From positions 59,449-123,448 of the forward strand of contig CADAES010000009.1 in the NCBI GenBank assembly GCA_902786975.1: a DNA stretch of 64,000 nucleotides, read 5' to 3'. The translations under genes were made by a program, and so were the position numbers. Source of the DNA: an uncultured Ruminococcus sp. Its GTDB lineage: Bacteria > Bacillota > Clostridia > Oscillospirales > Ruminococcaceae. Below, piece by piece: positions 7,330-14,545 of the stretch. A model generated the notes under the pieces. It saw only the letters and a program-made list of their open reading frames with translations, had not been told where the DNA came from and ran no database searches. The stretch's first letter is position 1; every line of letters starts with the position of its first letter.

Positions 7330-7920
7330 TTATTTCTTCTTTGCCTCAATGAAGCCCCATACGCCTGCGCCGATGATAACGAGAGATGAGATTAACAAGA
7401 ACCAGAATCCTACACTCTTTGTGATTAATGAAGAATAGTAAGCTTCCTGAGCTTTTGTTACGCCTAATGCGCTCTTAAGTGTGGCTGCACCGATTATCCA
7501 CCAGATAAATGTTAATGCGCCGCTTGCCATAACGCATATGCTTCTTTTAGAAATTGCTGAAAATACCGTAGCAAGAGCAAAGATGATAAGGAAAAACCAA
7601 TAGAAGGCACCTCTGCTAAAAAGGTTAGCTGAAACGATACCCAATGCTGAAACATATGGAAGGACCAGCGAAAGCAGAAGCAATGCTGCTCCGCCGATTG
7701 CCAAGAAATAGGGAATTCCCAGCGATTTGAAATCACCTATATTCTTCTTGAAATCATTAAACATGTTGACTGGGTTGAAATCCATCTGGTTTATTTCCCC
7801 ATTTGACTGATAGCTACCTTGATTCATTGGAACCTGCTGCTGCTGACCGAGCTGTGCTCCGCATGATGCGCAGAACGGGCTTCCGTCGGGAACTTGTGCT
7901 CCGCATTTTGGACAAAACAT
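7330..7920 (-). CDS. Zinc-ribbon membrane protein
   Basis: A 196-residue protein. An N-terminal zinc ribbon (CPKCG...CASCG, residues 3-21) is followed by a Gln/Pro/Asn-rich linker and four or five hydrophobic segments from about 75 to 190. This layout is frequent in Firmicutes proteins of unknown role. The ATG at 7920 puts the ribbon at the very N-terminus, as is usual, and has AAGGGG about 8 nt upstream; the upstream ATG at 7938 would overlap that site. It is monocistronic between its own promoter and terminator. Confidence 0.8.
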   Translation of the reverse strand: MFCPKCGAQVPDGSPFCASCGAQLGQQQQVPMNQGSYQSNGEINQMDFNPVNMFNDFKKNIGDFKSLGIPYFLAIGGAALLLLSLVLPYVSALGIVSANLFSRGAFYWFFLIIFALATVFSAISKRSICVMASGALTFIWWIIGAATLKSALGVTKAQEAYYSSLITKSVGFWFLLISSLVIIGAGVWGFIEAKKK

Positions 7921-7992
7921 AATACTACCCCTTTTCATTAGTTTGATTGACGAAAATTATGATTAATAATTGACAGACATTCGTCTAACAGC

Positions 7993-8021
7993 ATTATATC
8001 ATTAAACATTTGATTAATCAA
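7993..8021 (-). promoter_or_regulatory. SigA promoter of the zinc-ribbon gene
   Basis: Minus strand TTGATT (8021-8016), a 17-nt spacer and TATAAT (7998-7993). Confidence 0.8.
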
Positions 8022-8105
8022 CGCTAAATGGACAAAATCAGCATTTTGAACAATTTACAGCCTTGATTTTGCAAAAAAATATCAAAAGAATTAAATGTTT
8101 TTGGT

Positions 8106-8447
8106 TTATTCCCAGTTATTCCACACCTCGGGGCGGTATCCGACGGTCGCAAGCCTGCCGTTTCGCACGACGGGGGCGGCGATAATTTTTGGAAAATCAA
8201 GCAGCTTATTGAACTTTTCGTCCGTGCTGCCGAGATATTTGAAAAGTGTGGCGGCGTCGCCCTTGGCTTTGGGGTCGAGCAGCTTGTCGATGTCCTTTAC
8301 CGCTTGCAGAACGCTTGTAAGCTCGCCCTTGCTCATTCCCTTAGAGTCGAGGTCGATGTACTGGAAGCTTATGCGGCGCTCCTTGAACCAGCGCTGTGCT
8401 TTCTTTGTGTCAAACGATGACGAGCGCCCGAATATCTGAATGTTCAT
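8106..8447 (-). CDS. ArsC/Spx-family thioredoxin-fold protein lacking the active-site Cys
   Basis: A 113-residue protein with ArsC/Spx-family length and fold markers: an M-N-I-Q-I-F-G start, F-D-T-K-K-A-x-R-W-F helix, Y-I-D-L strand, G-x-x-x-K-F-N-x-L motif and A-A-P-V-V-R-N-G-R near the C-terminus. The redox Cys expected just before F-D-T-K-K is Ser, and the protein contains no Cys at all. Reductase activity is therefore unlikely, and a Spx-like binding role is possible. Its ATG overlaps the dtd stop (ATGA at 8447-8444), so it is translationally coupled to dtd. Confidence 0.8.
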   Translation of the reverse strand: MNIQIFGRSSSFDTKKAQRWFKERRISFQYIDLDSKGMSKGELTSVLQAVKDIDKLLDPKAKGDAATLFKYLGSTDEKFNKLLDFPKIIAAPVVRNGRLATVGYRPEVWNNWE

Positions 8448-8905
8448 ACAAGTATCTCTCCGTTTTTACATTCCAGCAGTATCGTGAACGGTCCCTCGTT
8501 GGTAAGCTCGACCTTCATCGAAGCGCCGAACACGCCGTTTGCGACCCTGCCGTTTATCCTTTCGGCACATTTTTCGGAAAATATCAAATACAGGCTGTTC
8601 GCCTCGTCGGGCTTGCCTGCGTAGATGAACGAGGGGCGGTTGCCGTGGTGACAGTCCGCAAGCAGGGTGAACTGCGAAACGATGAGCATATCTCCGCCGA
8701 CGTCGTTTATGGAAAGGTTGGTCTTGCCGTTCTCGTCGGGGAAGATGCGGAGCTTGGAGATCTTGTCCGCAAGCTTCTCGCAGTCCGCCTCGGTATCGCC
8801 CTGTGCGACCCCGAGAAGTATCATAAAGCCGCAGCCTATCTCGCCCGTGATCTCTCCGTCAACGGTAACGCTTGCGTGCGATACACGCTGTATTACTGCT
8901 TTCAT
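8444..8905 (-). CDS. dtd: D-aminoacyl-tRNA deacylase
   Basis: A 153-residue cytoplasmic enzyme that hydrolyses D-aminoacyl-tRNA (and Gly-tRNA-Ala), preventing D-amino-acid misincorporation. The family signatures are present: M-K-A-V-I-Q-R-V start, VSQFTL with the active-site region (about 77-82), NRPSF, and N-E-G-P-F-T, where Phe replaces the usual Val of the GPVT cis-Pro motif. The ATG at 8905 fits the family N-terminus and has AAGGAGAAT upstream; the longer in-frame reading into the upstream hairpin region is not supported. It is co-transcribed with the ArsC-like gene. Confidence 0.95.
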   Translation of the reverse strand: MKAVIQRVSHASVTVDGEITGEIGCGFMILLGVAQGDTEADCEKLADKISKLRIFPDENGKTNLSINDVGGDMLIVSQFTLLADCHHGNRPSFIYAGKPDEANSLYLIFSEKCAERINGRVANGVFGASMKVELTNEGPFTILLECKNGEILV

Positions 8906-8956
8906 AGTATTCTCCTTTATTTGATTGATATTTGGGGGAAACCCTTTTGGAAGAAG

Positions 8957-9127
8957 CAAAAACGGCTTTGCCGTTTTTGAGAGTAACCGCAGTGGCGGTT
9001 ACTCTGTTCCCCCCCCCGAGGATACCCGTTGGGTATCCTCGCAAGCGACCACAGGTCGCTTAACCCCATTTCCTAAACCTCTTAATATGTTTCGGACATA
9101 TGGAGCAAGCCCCATATATCCGAAACA
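8957..9127. repeat. Cluster of five consecutive stem-loops
   Basis: The gap upstream of dtd (about 335 bp without a convincing gene) contains five tight hairpins: 8957-8979 (10-bp stem, TTT loop), 8980-9005 (11-bp stem), 9018-9040 (10-bp stem, GTT loop), 9043-9061 (8-bp stem, ACA loop) and 9088-9127 (16 bp, one mismatch). A run of nine C (9009-9017) separates the second and third. The stems differ in sequence, so this is not one tandem repeat. An open frame across it shows no family features. No function is assigned. Confidence 0.8.
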
Positions 9128-9239
9128 GGTCAAAAGTTCGGAAAAAAAGAGTCTGTGGAATAACTTTTTCAGAAGAATGCTCCCCAACTATCAGACAAAC
9201 AAAGCAGGATACTAAGGGAGAATTCATATTCAGCAACGA

Positions 9240-10097
9240 TCAGAAAAGTTTGATATAGTAATAATATCTGTACTCTTCGCCGGCGGGGAGCTGGATAGCG
9301 TTGGGCTTATTTTCAAGGTTGGAGAAATCGTCGTCGTAGAACGTCGGCACGGACGTCCACGGCTCGAGGCAGACAAAGCTTGCCCGGTCGTCGCCTGTGG
9401 GTGACCATATCGTGATACAATCGCTGACGGGGTACTCCAGTCTGACATAGTTATCCGACTTTTTCGATTTCAGCGAGACAGCCTTTGAGTTGGGATAGCT
9501 GAGCGGTATCGAATCGTGGTCGAACAGCGCCCTTGTCATATCCAGCGTTTTGTCGTATTCAACGAGCGTATGTGTTTCGTCGTTTATCTTCTGTGTGATA
9601 TGCTCGTCCTCATCGAACTCGACGTAGCAGTCCTCAAAGCTCTCGCCGCTGTTCAGCGGACAGTTGAATGCAGGGTGTGCGCCGAGGTAGAAATACATAT
9701 CGTCCTCGTTGGTATTGGTGACGATATTCTCGACAAGCACGCTGTTATCCTCGATAGTGTACTTTACCTCGAGGCGGAATTTGTAGGGGTACTGTGCAAG
9801 CGACTCTTCATTCTCGGTGAGCAGGAAGCTCAGAGAGTTTTCTGTCTGCCCGGTGAACTCAAACTCCATATCTCTTGCGAAGCCGTGATTGGCTTTCATC
9901 GTGTACTCCTTGCCCTTTGCGAAGTATTTTCTGTCCTTCGGGGAACAGATGAAAGGGAAAAGTATCGGGGCATAGCGCTTCCACGCATCTCCGCACTGCC
10001 ACAGGTATTGCTTCCCGCCGAGCGTGAGCGAATGAAGCTCCGCACCGAACGTGTCTGCTGACAGCTCCAGTCTGCCGTTGTTTATCGTATAAAGCAT
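9240..10097 (-). CDS. Aldose 1-epimerase family protein (LacX-type mutarotase)
   Basis: A 285-residue galactose-mutarotase-like protein of the LacX subgroup. It has an I-N-N-G start, PILFPF, a N-H-G-F-A-R-D motif with the conserved His, a LGAHPAFNCP motif with the second His, and a C-terminal C-L-E-P-W segment. It should interconvert anomers of aldoses or act on a sugar phosphate in the cytoplasm; the exact sugar cannot be read from the sequence. The ATG at 10097 is preceded by GGGAGG and a SigA promoter. The longer in-frame opening toward 10388 runs through promoter sequence and is rejected. Confidence 0.9.
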   Translation of the reverse strand: MLYTINNGRLELSADTFGAELHSLTLGGKQYLWQCGDAWKRYAPILFPFICSPKDRKYFAKGKEYTMKANHGFARDMEFEFTGQTENSLSFLLTENEESLAQYPYKFRLEVKYTIEDNSVLVENIVTNTNEDDMYFYLGAHPAFNCPLNSGESFEDCYVEFDEDEHITQKINDETHTLVEYDKTLDMTRALFDHDSIPLSYPNSKAVSLKSKKSDNYVRLEYPVSDCITIWSPTGDDRASFVCLEPWTSVPTFYDDDFSNLENKPNAIQLPAGEEYRYYYYIKLF

Positions 10098-10128
10098 TTC
10101 AAAGCCTCCCATACAATATTTACATATT

Positions 10129-10157
10129 ATGATACCACATCTTTTCACATTTTTCAA
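10129..10157 (-). promoter_or_regulatory. SigA promoter of the mutarotase gene
   Basis: Minus strand TTGAAA (10157-10152), a 17-nt spacer and TATCAT (10134-10129). Confidence 0.7.
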
Positions 10158-10288
10158 TAGCATTTTGCCTATATGTCCGAAAAAATGAAATATGCAGAAC
10201 GAGTGAGCGTGAGTGAGAAAAACGGAGAAAAGGGCACGATATATTATTTTAAATGTTCGCCTTTTGCTCCCCTTTGCTCCCCGTGACT

Positions 10289-10317
10289 TTGCAAAAATCA
10301 CGGAGTCGTGATATACT
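10289..10317 (+). promoter_or_regulatory. SigA promoter feeding the long leader of the SPFH gene
   Basis: TTGCAA (10289-10294), a 17-nt spacer and TATACT (10312-10317). Transcription would begin near 10324, about 260 nt before the SPFH start codon. An inverted repeat CGTGA/TCACG overlaps the spacer. Confidence 0.65.
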
Positions 10318-10323
10318 ATGCTA

Positions 10324-10570
10324 AACCGAAAGGATAAAGCTTTCGGCCATGCTTGCATAAAGAACGATATTTCGGATACGCCGTTCAAATGGCGTCGGGA
10401 CGAAAAGAAGCTTACCGTGTTTCGGTGGCTTTCCGATCGCCCACGTGCCCCTTCGGGTTAAATCTTAACGGAAGGGTTCTGAATTATCCGGCTTATCGGC
10501 AGGCTGACCCGAAAGGATAAGGCTTTCGGCCGGGAATGTACATTCCGAAATAGGAGAGAAGATCACAGAC
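10324..10570 (+). ncRNA. Candidate structured 5' leader RNA or cis-regulatory element
   Basis: About 250 nt between the promoter and the SPFH gene are packed with stems. Two near-identical 23-nt hairpin elements (CCGAAAG/CTTTCGG) lie at 10326-10348 and 10509-10531 and differ at one base. Between them are ACGCCG/TGGCGT, AAGC..ACCG/CGGTGGCTT, and a long hairpin CCCTTC..GTTAA/TTAAC..GAAGGG. A CTTATC loop upstream of the second copy can pair with GATAAG in its loop. No open frame and no riboswitch class I know fits. It may be a new cis-regulator, a small RNA or a small mobile hairpin element. Confidence 0.5.
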
Positions 10571-10586
10571 AGAAAGGAACAAAACC

Positions 10587-11540
10587 ATGAGTGAGGGAAA
10601 AGTTATCGACATTAAAAATGGCAGAAAGAGCAAAGCCCCTTTGATAGTGACCATAGCAGTAGTCGCTGTGCTTTTGGGTATTGCGATACTGGCGTCTATC
10701 AAGATAGTGCCTGCGGGCTGCACGGGCGTTGTGACGACCTTCGGTGAGGTATCTGACACATCGCTGACGGAGGGACTGCACTTTGTTATCCCGTTCGCAC
10801 AGAAGGTGGAGATAATCTCCAACAAGATACAGATATACGAGGCAACAGCCGATGCCGTTTCAAACGATATGCAGGCTGTGAACACCAAGATAGCTGTTAA
10901 CTACCGCATCAGGAGCGAGGCTTCGGCAAGCATTTACAGAGATATCGGTGTTGACTACAAGGACGTTATACTTATGCCGACCGTACAGGAGGGCATGAAG
11001 AGCGTGTGCGCAAAGTACAACGCAGAGCAGCTCATAACCAAGCGTGCGAGCGTTGCCGACGAGATAAAGACCGAGCTTGAAGCAAAGGTAGCAGGCTACG
11101 GCATCGAGATAGAGAAGTTCAACATCGTGAACTTCGATTTCTCCAAGGAGTTCAACGAGGCTATCGAGGCAAAGCAGGTAGCCGAGCAGAATTATCTCAA
11201 GACCAAGACCGAGCAGAACCAGGCTATCGTTGTAGCCGAGGCAGAGGCTAAGAAGAAGGTCATCGCAGCTGAGGCTGATGCAAAGGCTATCAAGGCAAGA
11301 GCTGATGCTCAGGCAGATGCGAACAAGACCATAGCTGCTTCGCTCAGTCCTACGCTTATCCAGTATCAGACCATTGAAAGATGGAACGGCGTTCTGCCCA
11401 AGGTCGCAAGCAGCGCTAACCCGCTGATATCGCTCGACCTTGACGATGAAAATACCAAGACGGAAAATCAGCAGACAACTCCGAGCACCTCGCAGACCAC
11501 TCCGAGCAGCTCGGCTCAGAAGACCGAAAAGCAGAGCTAA
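10587..11540 (+). CDS. SPFH/Band 7 (prohibitin-like) membrane protein
   Basis: A 317-residue protein with an N-terminal membrane anchor (about 18-38), an SPFH/Band-7 domain (about 45-215, beginning V-P-A-G-C-T-G-V-V-T-T-F-G), and an Ala/Glu/Lys-rich coiled coil (about 195-260, E-A-E-A-K-K-K-V-I-A-A-E-A). A low-complexity Ser/Thr/Gln tail follows. SPFH proteins form ring or cage oligomers on membranes and organise proteases or lipid domains. No NfeD or FtsH partner adjoins it. The start has AAAGGAAC upstream and expression likely depends on the structured leader before it. Confidence 0.9.
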   Translation: MSEGKVIDIKNGRKSKAPLIVTIAVVAVLLGIAILASIKIVPAGCTGVVTTFGEVSDTSLTEGLHFVIPFAQKVEIISNKIQIYEATADAVSNDMQAVNTKIAVNYRIRSEASASIYRDIGVDYKDVILMPTVQEGMKSVCAKYNAEQLITKRASVADEIKTELEAKVAGYGIEIEKFNIVNFDFSKEFNEAIEAKQVAEQNYLKTKTEQNQAIVVAEAEAKKKVIAAEADAKAIKARADAQADANKTIAASLSPTLIQYQTIERWNGVLPKVASSANPLISLDLDDENTKTENQQTTPSTSQTTPSSSAQKTEKQS

Positions 11541-11545
11541 AATGC

Positions 11546-11581
11546 AAGGGCCCCGTACCGAAGCGGTATGGGACCCTTTTT
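11546..11581 (+). terminator. Intrinsic terminator of the SPFH gene
   Basis: A GGGCCCCGTACCG stem pairs with CGGTATGGGACCC (two G-U pairs) around an AAG loop, followed by TTTTT. Confidence 0.92.
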
Positions 11582-11758
11582 GGCGTGTATGAAAAGCTGT
11601 AAGGATATGCACTTCCCCGGGGCTGTACAGCTTAACGGCACCGGGCGCTTTGGGAGGTATAGAAAAAGACGGATATCTGTCTATGGCAATAACATAGCAC
11701 GGCAGGCGCAAAATGTCAATACGAAAAGCCGAATTTTATCCGAATTGTAAATCGACTG

Positions 11759-11787
11759 TTGCATTTTTGAAATCACTGTGTTATAAT
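11759..11787 (+). promoter_or_regulatory. SigA promoter of the DUF3592-like gene
   Basis: TTGCAT (11759-11764), a 17-nt spacer and TATAAT (11782-11787). The ~150-nt leader that follows contains an inverted repeat GCGCAGATT/GATCTGCGC. Bases 11582-11758 show no gene. Confidence 0.75.
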
Positions 11788-11943
11788 TAATGTGGATTCA
11801 ATGACCGCTGTAATGCGGCTGTTGCCACGAACTTCGTTCGGGAAGCGCAGATTTTTTATGAAACAGAGGATCTGCGCATCACATTTTTTAGCTGCTGAGC
11901 AGGCGTGGATCATTACAAACAAAGCATGAAAGGGGCGGTCTTT

Positions 11944-12348
11944 ATGGGCGTCAAGGGAGTTATGCTTATCGTATCCGGACTGATGTGTCTGGTCGGATTT
12001 CTGGTCGTGTTTCTCGGGTATAAGAAAAAGAAACGATGCACCGAGCCGGCTGTCGCTGAGATCGTCGATATCAAAAGGTCGGAGGAGACAGATGACAAGG
12101 GCGGAAAATCGTTCAGCTACCGTCCTGTGCTGGAATTCAAAGTCGGAGTTGAAACCGTGCGCAAGCAGGCCGGCGTTTCGTCAAACAAGCGAAAGGCGTA
12201 CAAGATAGGCGACAGGGTCAATATCAGATTCAATCCCCTGAAGCCCAAGGAGTTTATGACCACCAAGCAGAAAACGGGTGCATTCACAGGCGTAGTACTT
12301 ATGATATTTGCCGCCGTCATAGCAGGCGTTACACTTTATTTAGGATAG
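11944..12348 (+). CDS. DUF3592-like membrane protein
   Basis: A 134-residue protein with a membrane segment (about 5-25), a basic stop-transfer KKKKR, an extramembrane beta domain (about 35-105: AEIVDIKRSEE, SYRPVLEFKVG, K-I-G-D-R-V-N-I-R-F-N-P) and a C-terminal membrane segment (about 110-132). This matches the DUF3592 layout; the role is unknown. ATG 11944 is chosen because GAAAGGGG lies about 9 nt upstream. The gene at 23507 encodes a similarly built protein. Confidence 0.75.
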   Translation: MGVKGVMLIVSGLMCLVGFLVVFLGYKKKKRCTEPAVAEIVDIKRSEETDDKGGKSFSYRPVLEFKVGVETVRKQAGVSSNKRKAYKIGDRVNIRFNPLKPKEFMTTKQKTGAFTGVVLMIFAAVIAGVTLYLG

Positions 12349-12351
12349 CAC

Positions 12352-12390
12352 AAAGCTCTTTGCCGGGACAGCCGGCAGAGAGCTTTTTTT
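12352..12390 (+). terminator. Intrinsic terminator
   Basis: A 15-bp stem with one mismatch (12352-12366 with 12372-12386) and a T run. Confidence 0.92.
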
Positions 12391-12455
12391 GCGTAAGTTG
12401 TAAAAATGTACAGAAATTTGGTCTTCAAAAGCTGAAAGGTTGAATTGATTGCACG

Positions 12456-12484
12456 TTGACGGGAAAGAATAATTGTGATATAAT
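12456..12484 (+). promoter_or_regulatory. SigA promoter of the C39-type peptidase gene
   Basis: TTGACG (12456-12461), a 17-nt spacer and TATAAT (12479-12484). Confidence 0.85.
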
Positions 12485-12555
12485 GATAAAATCAGTAAAT
12501 TGTACACAGATATACGCATAAGATTATAGATACAGCGAAAAAGAGGGACAGGATA

Positions 12556-14001
12556 ATGAGTAAAAGAAAAAGTCACAGCTCCCACCATCACCACTCTAAA
12601 GCCAGGGTCAAGAGATCCAAAGCCAAGGTAGTAGGGCTGATACTTGCTGCATTCGTTACAGTCGTTGCGCTGAGCGCTTTCGTATGGCTTGCTGTGGAGA
12701 AATTCGATGTCGGCGGCTCGTCCGATTCGGTGGTTCTCAAAAAGAAGGACAGCTCCTCGCAGGCTCAGACTACACAGATAACCAACGAGAGCAGGGCGGC
12801 TTCGAGCACCGAAGCGACCAGCGAGCAGACGGCTGCACAGACCACCGCAGAAACTACCACGGCTCCGGCCGAAACAACACAGGCTAAGAAGCCGGCACCC
12901 GCACAGGTGAAAATTGCGTCGGAGGCAGTAGTTTCCGACAACGCTGTCACGGTAAAGTGGGAAAAGACCGACGGCGCAGACGGATATGACGTATACCGCC
13001 TGTCAGCGCCCCTGTACGATGTACAGATAGGCGACAGCAAGGCCGATGCCAAGGATAATACCGGCTTTGACTGGCAGCTAGCCGTAAGCATACCGGGCGC
13101 AGATAATATCGTATACGACGATACCGATATCAAGCCCGAGATGAAATATATCTATAAGGTAGCCGCTTATGTGATGAACGGCGGGGATAAGCTTTCGGGC
13201 AAGGAAAGCAAGACCGTGTCCGCACAGACACCTATAAAGGCTGACGTCGATTATTCCGAGCTTTACCTGCTTTCAAAGGGCACGCCGTGTTACAGCGACA
13301 AGCTCGCTGTGACCTCGTATATCCCCAAGGAGGGATATTACACAGGCAAGCCCGACCCCAAGCAAAAGGGCTATGTAAGGATAAACTATATGTTTACCAC
13401 AAGGCTGGTAAAGAGCGCCTCGGCAAAGAAGGTCAAGGATGCTGTTGCGCTGCCTACGGGCGCTATCGGACAGGAGGGCGGACAGATATACGGAAGCTCT
13501 GCCTGCGGTCCGACAACGGCTGCGATAGTCGTTAAGTACGACAAGGACATCGAGTGGAACAAGGACGACCTTATCAGATACACTGAAAAGAACAAGCTCG
13601 CCGACCAGGGAAGCATGATGGGCGGTGTCGGAAAGGGCGGAATGAGTGCGCCGATGGTCGTCAAGCTCATAAACAGCTACTCAAAGGGCGAGGTCAAGGC
13701 GACAAACATCTATAAGGACGGTATGGACGTTGCGCAGACGCTCAAGTACCTTATTGACCACGGCAAGCACAGCGTTCTGTCGGTAAGGTATGCGTGGGAT
13801 ATCGTTCACCACCCGTATTCGATAATCCACTTTGTCGTTCCGAGCGCATACTCGGTAGAAAAGGGCAAACTGTATTTCTACTATGTTGACACTGCGTTCA
13901 GCAACGGCCCCGCAGGTCTGAGAAAGATAGAGGGCGACGAGATAAACCGTTCAGTTGCGACGGTAAATTCAGAGCCTAAGTGCATAATCACCGTTGAGTA
14001 A
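12556..14001 (+). CDS. Membrane-anchored C39-like cysteine peptidase with fibronectin-III-like domain
   Basis: A 481-residue protein. The cytoplasmic N-terminus is His/Lys/Ser-rich with a five-His run, followed by a membrane anchor (about 25-46), a Ser/Thr/Ala linker (about 60-115), an Fn3-like domain (about 118-225), and a C39_2-like papain fold (about 240-480). The likely nucleophile is Cys 317 in S-S-A-C-G-P-T-T-A-A, and the His near 427 lies in S-I-I-H-F-V-V. Such proteins act on the outer face of the membrane; the substrate is unknown, and no ABC transporter is attached, so a bacteriocin-leader role is not supported. Its 3' end overlaps the convergent lipoprotein gene by 14 bp. Confidence 0.82.
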   Translation: MSKRKSHSSHHHHSKARVKRSKAKVVGLILAAFVTVVALSAFVWLAVEKFDVGGSSDSVVLKKKDSSSQAQTTQITNESRAASSTEATSEQTAAQTTAETTTAPAETTQAKKPAPAQVKIASEAVVSDNAVTVKWEKTDGADGYDVYRLSAPLYDVQIGDSKADAKDNTGFDWQLAVSIPGADNIVYDDTDIKPEMKYIYKVAAYVMNGGDKLSGKESKTVSAQTPIKADVDYSELYLLSKGTPCYSDKLAVTSYIPKEGYYTGKPDPKQKGYVRINYMFTTRLVKSASAKKVKDAVALPTGAIGQEGGQIYGSSACGPTTAAIVVKYDKDIEWNKDDLIRYTEKNKLADQGSMMGGVGKGGMSAPMVVKLINSYSKGEVKATNIYKDGMDVAQTLKYLIDHGKHSVLSVRYAWDIVHHPYSIIHFVVPSAYSVEKGKLYFYYVDTAFSNGPAGLRKIEGDEINRSVATVNSEPKCIITVE

Positions 14002-14482
14002 ATTCAAATCGGAGCTGGTCTGAAAAGGTCAGCTCCTTTAATTTTTCGTCCTCAAACTCGGCGGTGAAATCCTGCCCGCTGACGGTGCCCTGCTCGATGA
14101 GCCTGCCGTCTTCCTTTTTGCAGGTTATGCCGTCCTTTGAGATGAGCTTTTCCACCGCACCGCAGCCGAGGGATACGAGCGAATACTGCGAAAGCTCGCT
14201 GCGGTCTGTGCGGTATGTAAGCCCTGAGAACCGGGCGGACAGGCTCGGTCCGTCGAGGTTTATCTTCAGACCCTTTACCGTGTCGGGCTTTGAAAATTCA
14301 AGCTCCCAGATGTCCGCAGCGCCTCGTGTCATCACTGCGCTGAACTGTTTTCCGTTCTGGGTGACGGTGACATCGCAGGAGTATTTCTCGCCGATATCGC
14401 AGGGCTTGGCTTCGGAGCTGTGCGAGCAGGCGCACAGGCAAAGCGCCGCTGCCGTGATAAGTATAGATTTTTTCAGATACAT
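13988..14482 (-). CDS. Small lipoprotein of unknown function
   Basis: A 164-residue protein with a signal peptide and a lipobox around C-L-C-A-C-S (lipidated Cys about 18), followed by a beta-rich domain without recognised family features. ATG 14482 is preferred over the in-frame ATG at 14494 because GGAGGT lies 4 nt before it and overlaps the upstream ATG. It sits downstream of the NAD(P)HX repair gene but is separated from it by a terminator. Confidence 0.75.
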   Translation of the reverse strand: MYLKKSILITAAALCLCACSHSSEAKPCDIGEKYSCDVTVTQNGKQFSAVMTRGAADIWELEFSKPDTVKGLKINLDGPSLSARFSGLTYRTDRSELSQYSLVSLGCGAVEKLISKDGITCKKEDGRLIEQGTVSGQDFTAEFEDEKLKELTFSDQLRFEFTQR

Positions 14483-14497
14483 ATTTACCTCCATATC

Positions 14498-14533
14498 AAA
14501 AAAGACTTTCTCCGATAACAGAAGAAAGTCTTT
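14498..14533 (-). terminator. Intrinsic terminator of the nnr operon
   Basis: An 11-bp perfect stem AAAGACTTTCT/AGAAAGTCTTT. Read on the minus strand it ends in a T run after the nnr stop. Confidence 0.88.
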
Positions 14534-14545
14534 GTTTATTTGTGT

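Noticed and set aside
8925-9215. 96-codon open frame across the hairpin cluster
   Set aside because: It is explained by the palindromes, lacks family motifs and crosses a nine-C run; no ribosome site supports it.
10098-10388. N-terminal extension of the mutarotase to 10388
   Set aside because: It runs through a promoter, and the extra residues do not resemble the family; the ATG at 10097 has a proper ribosome site.
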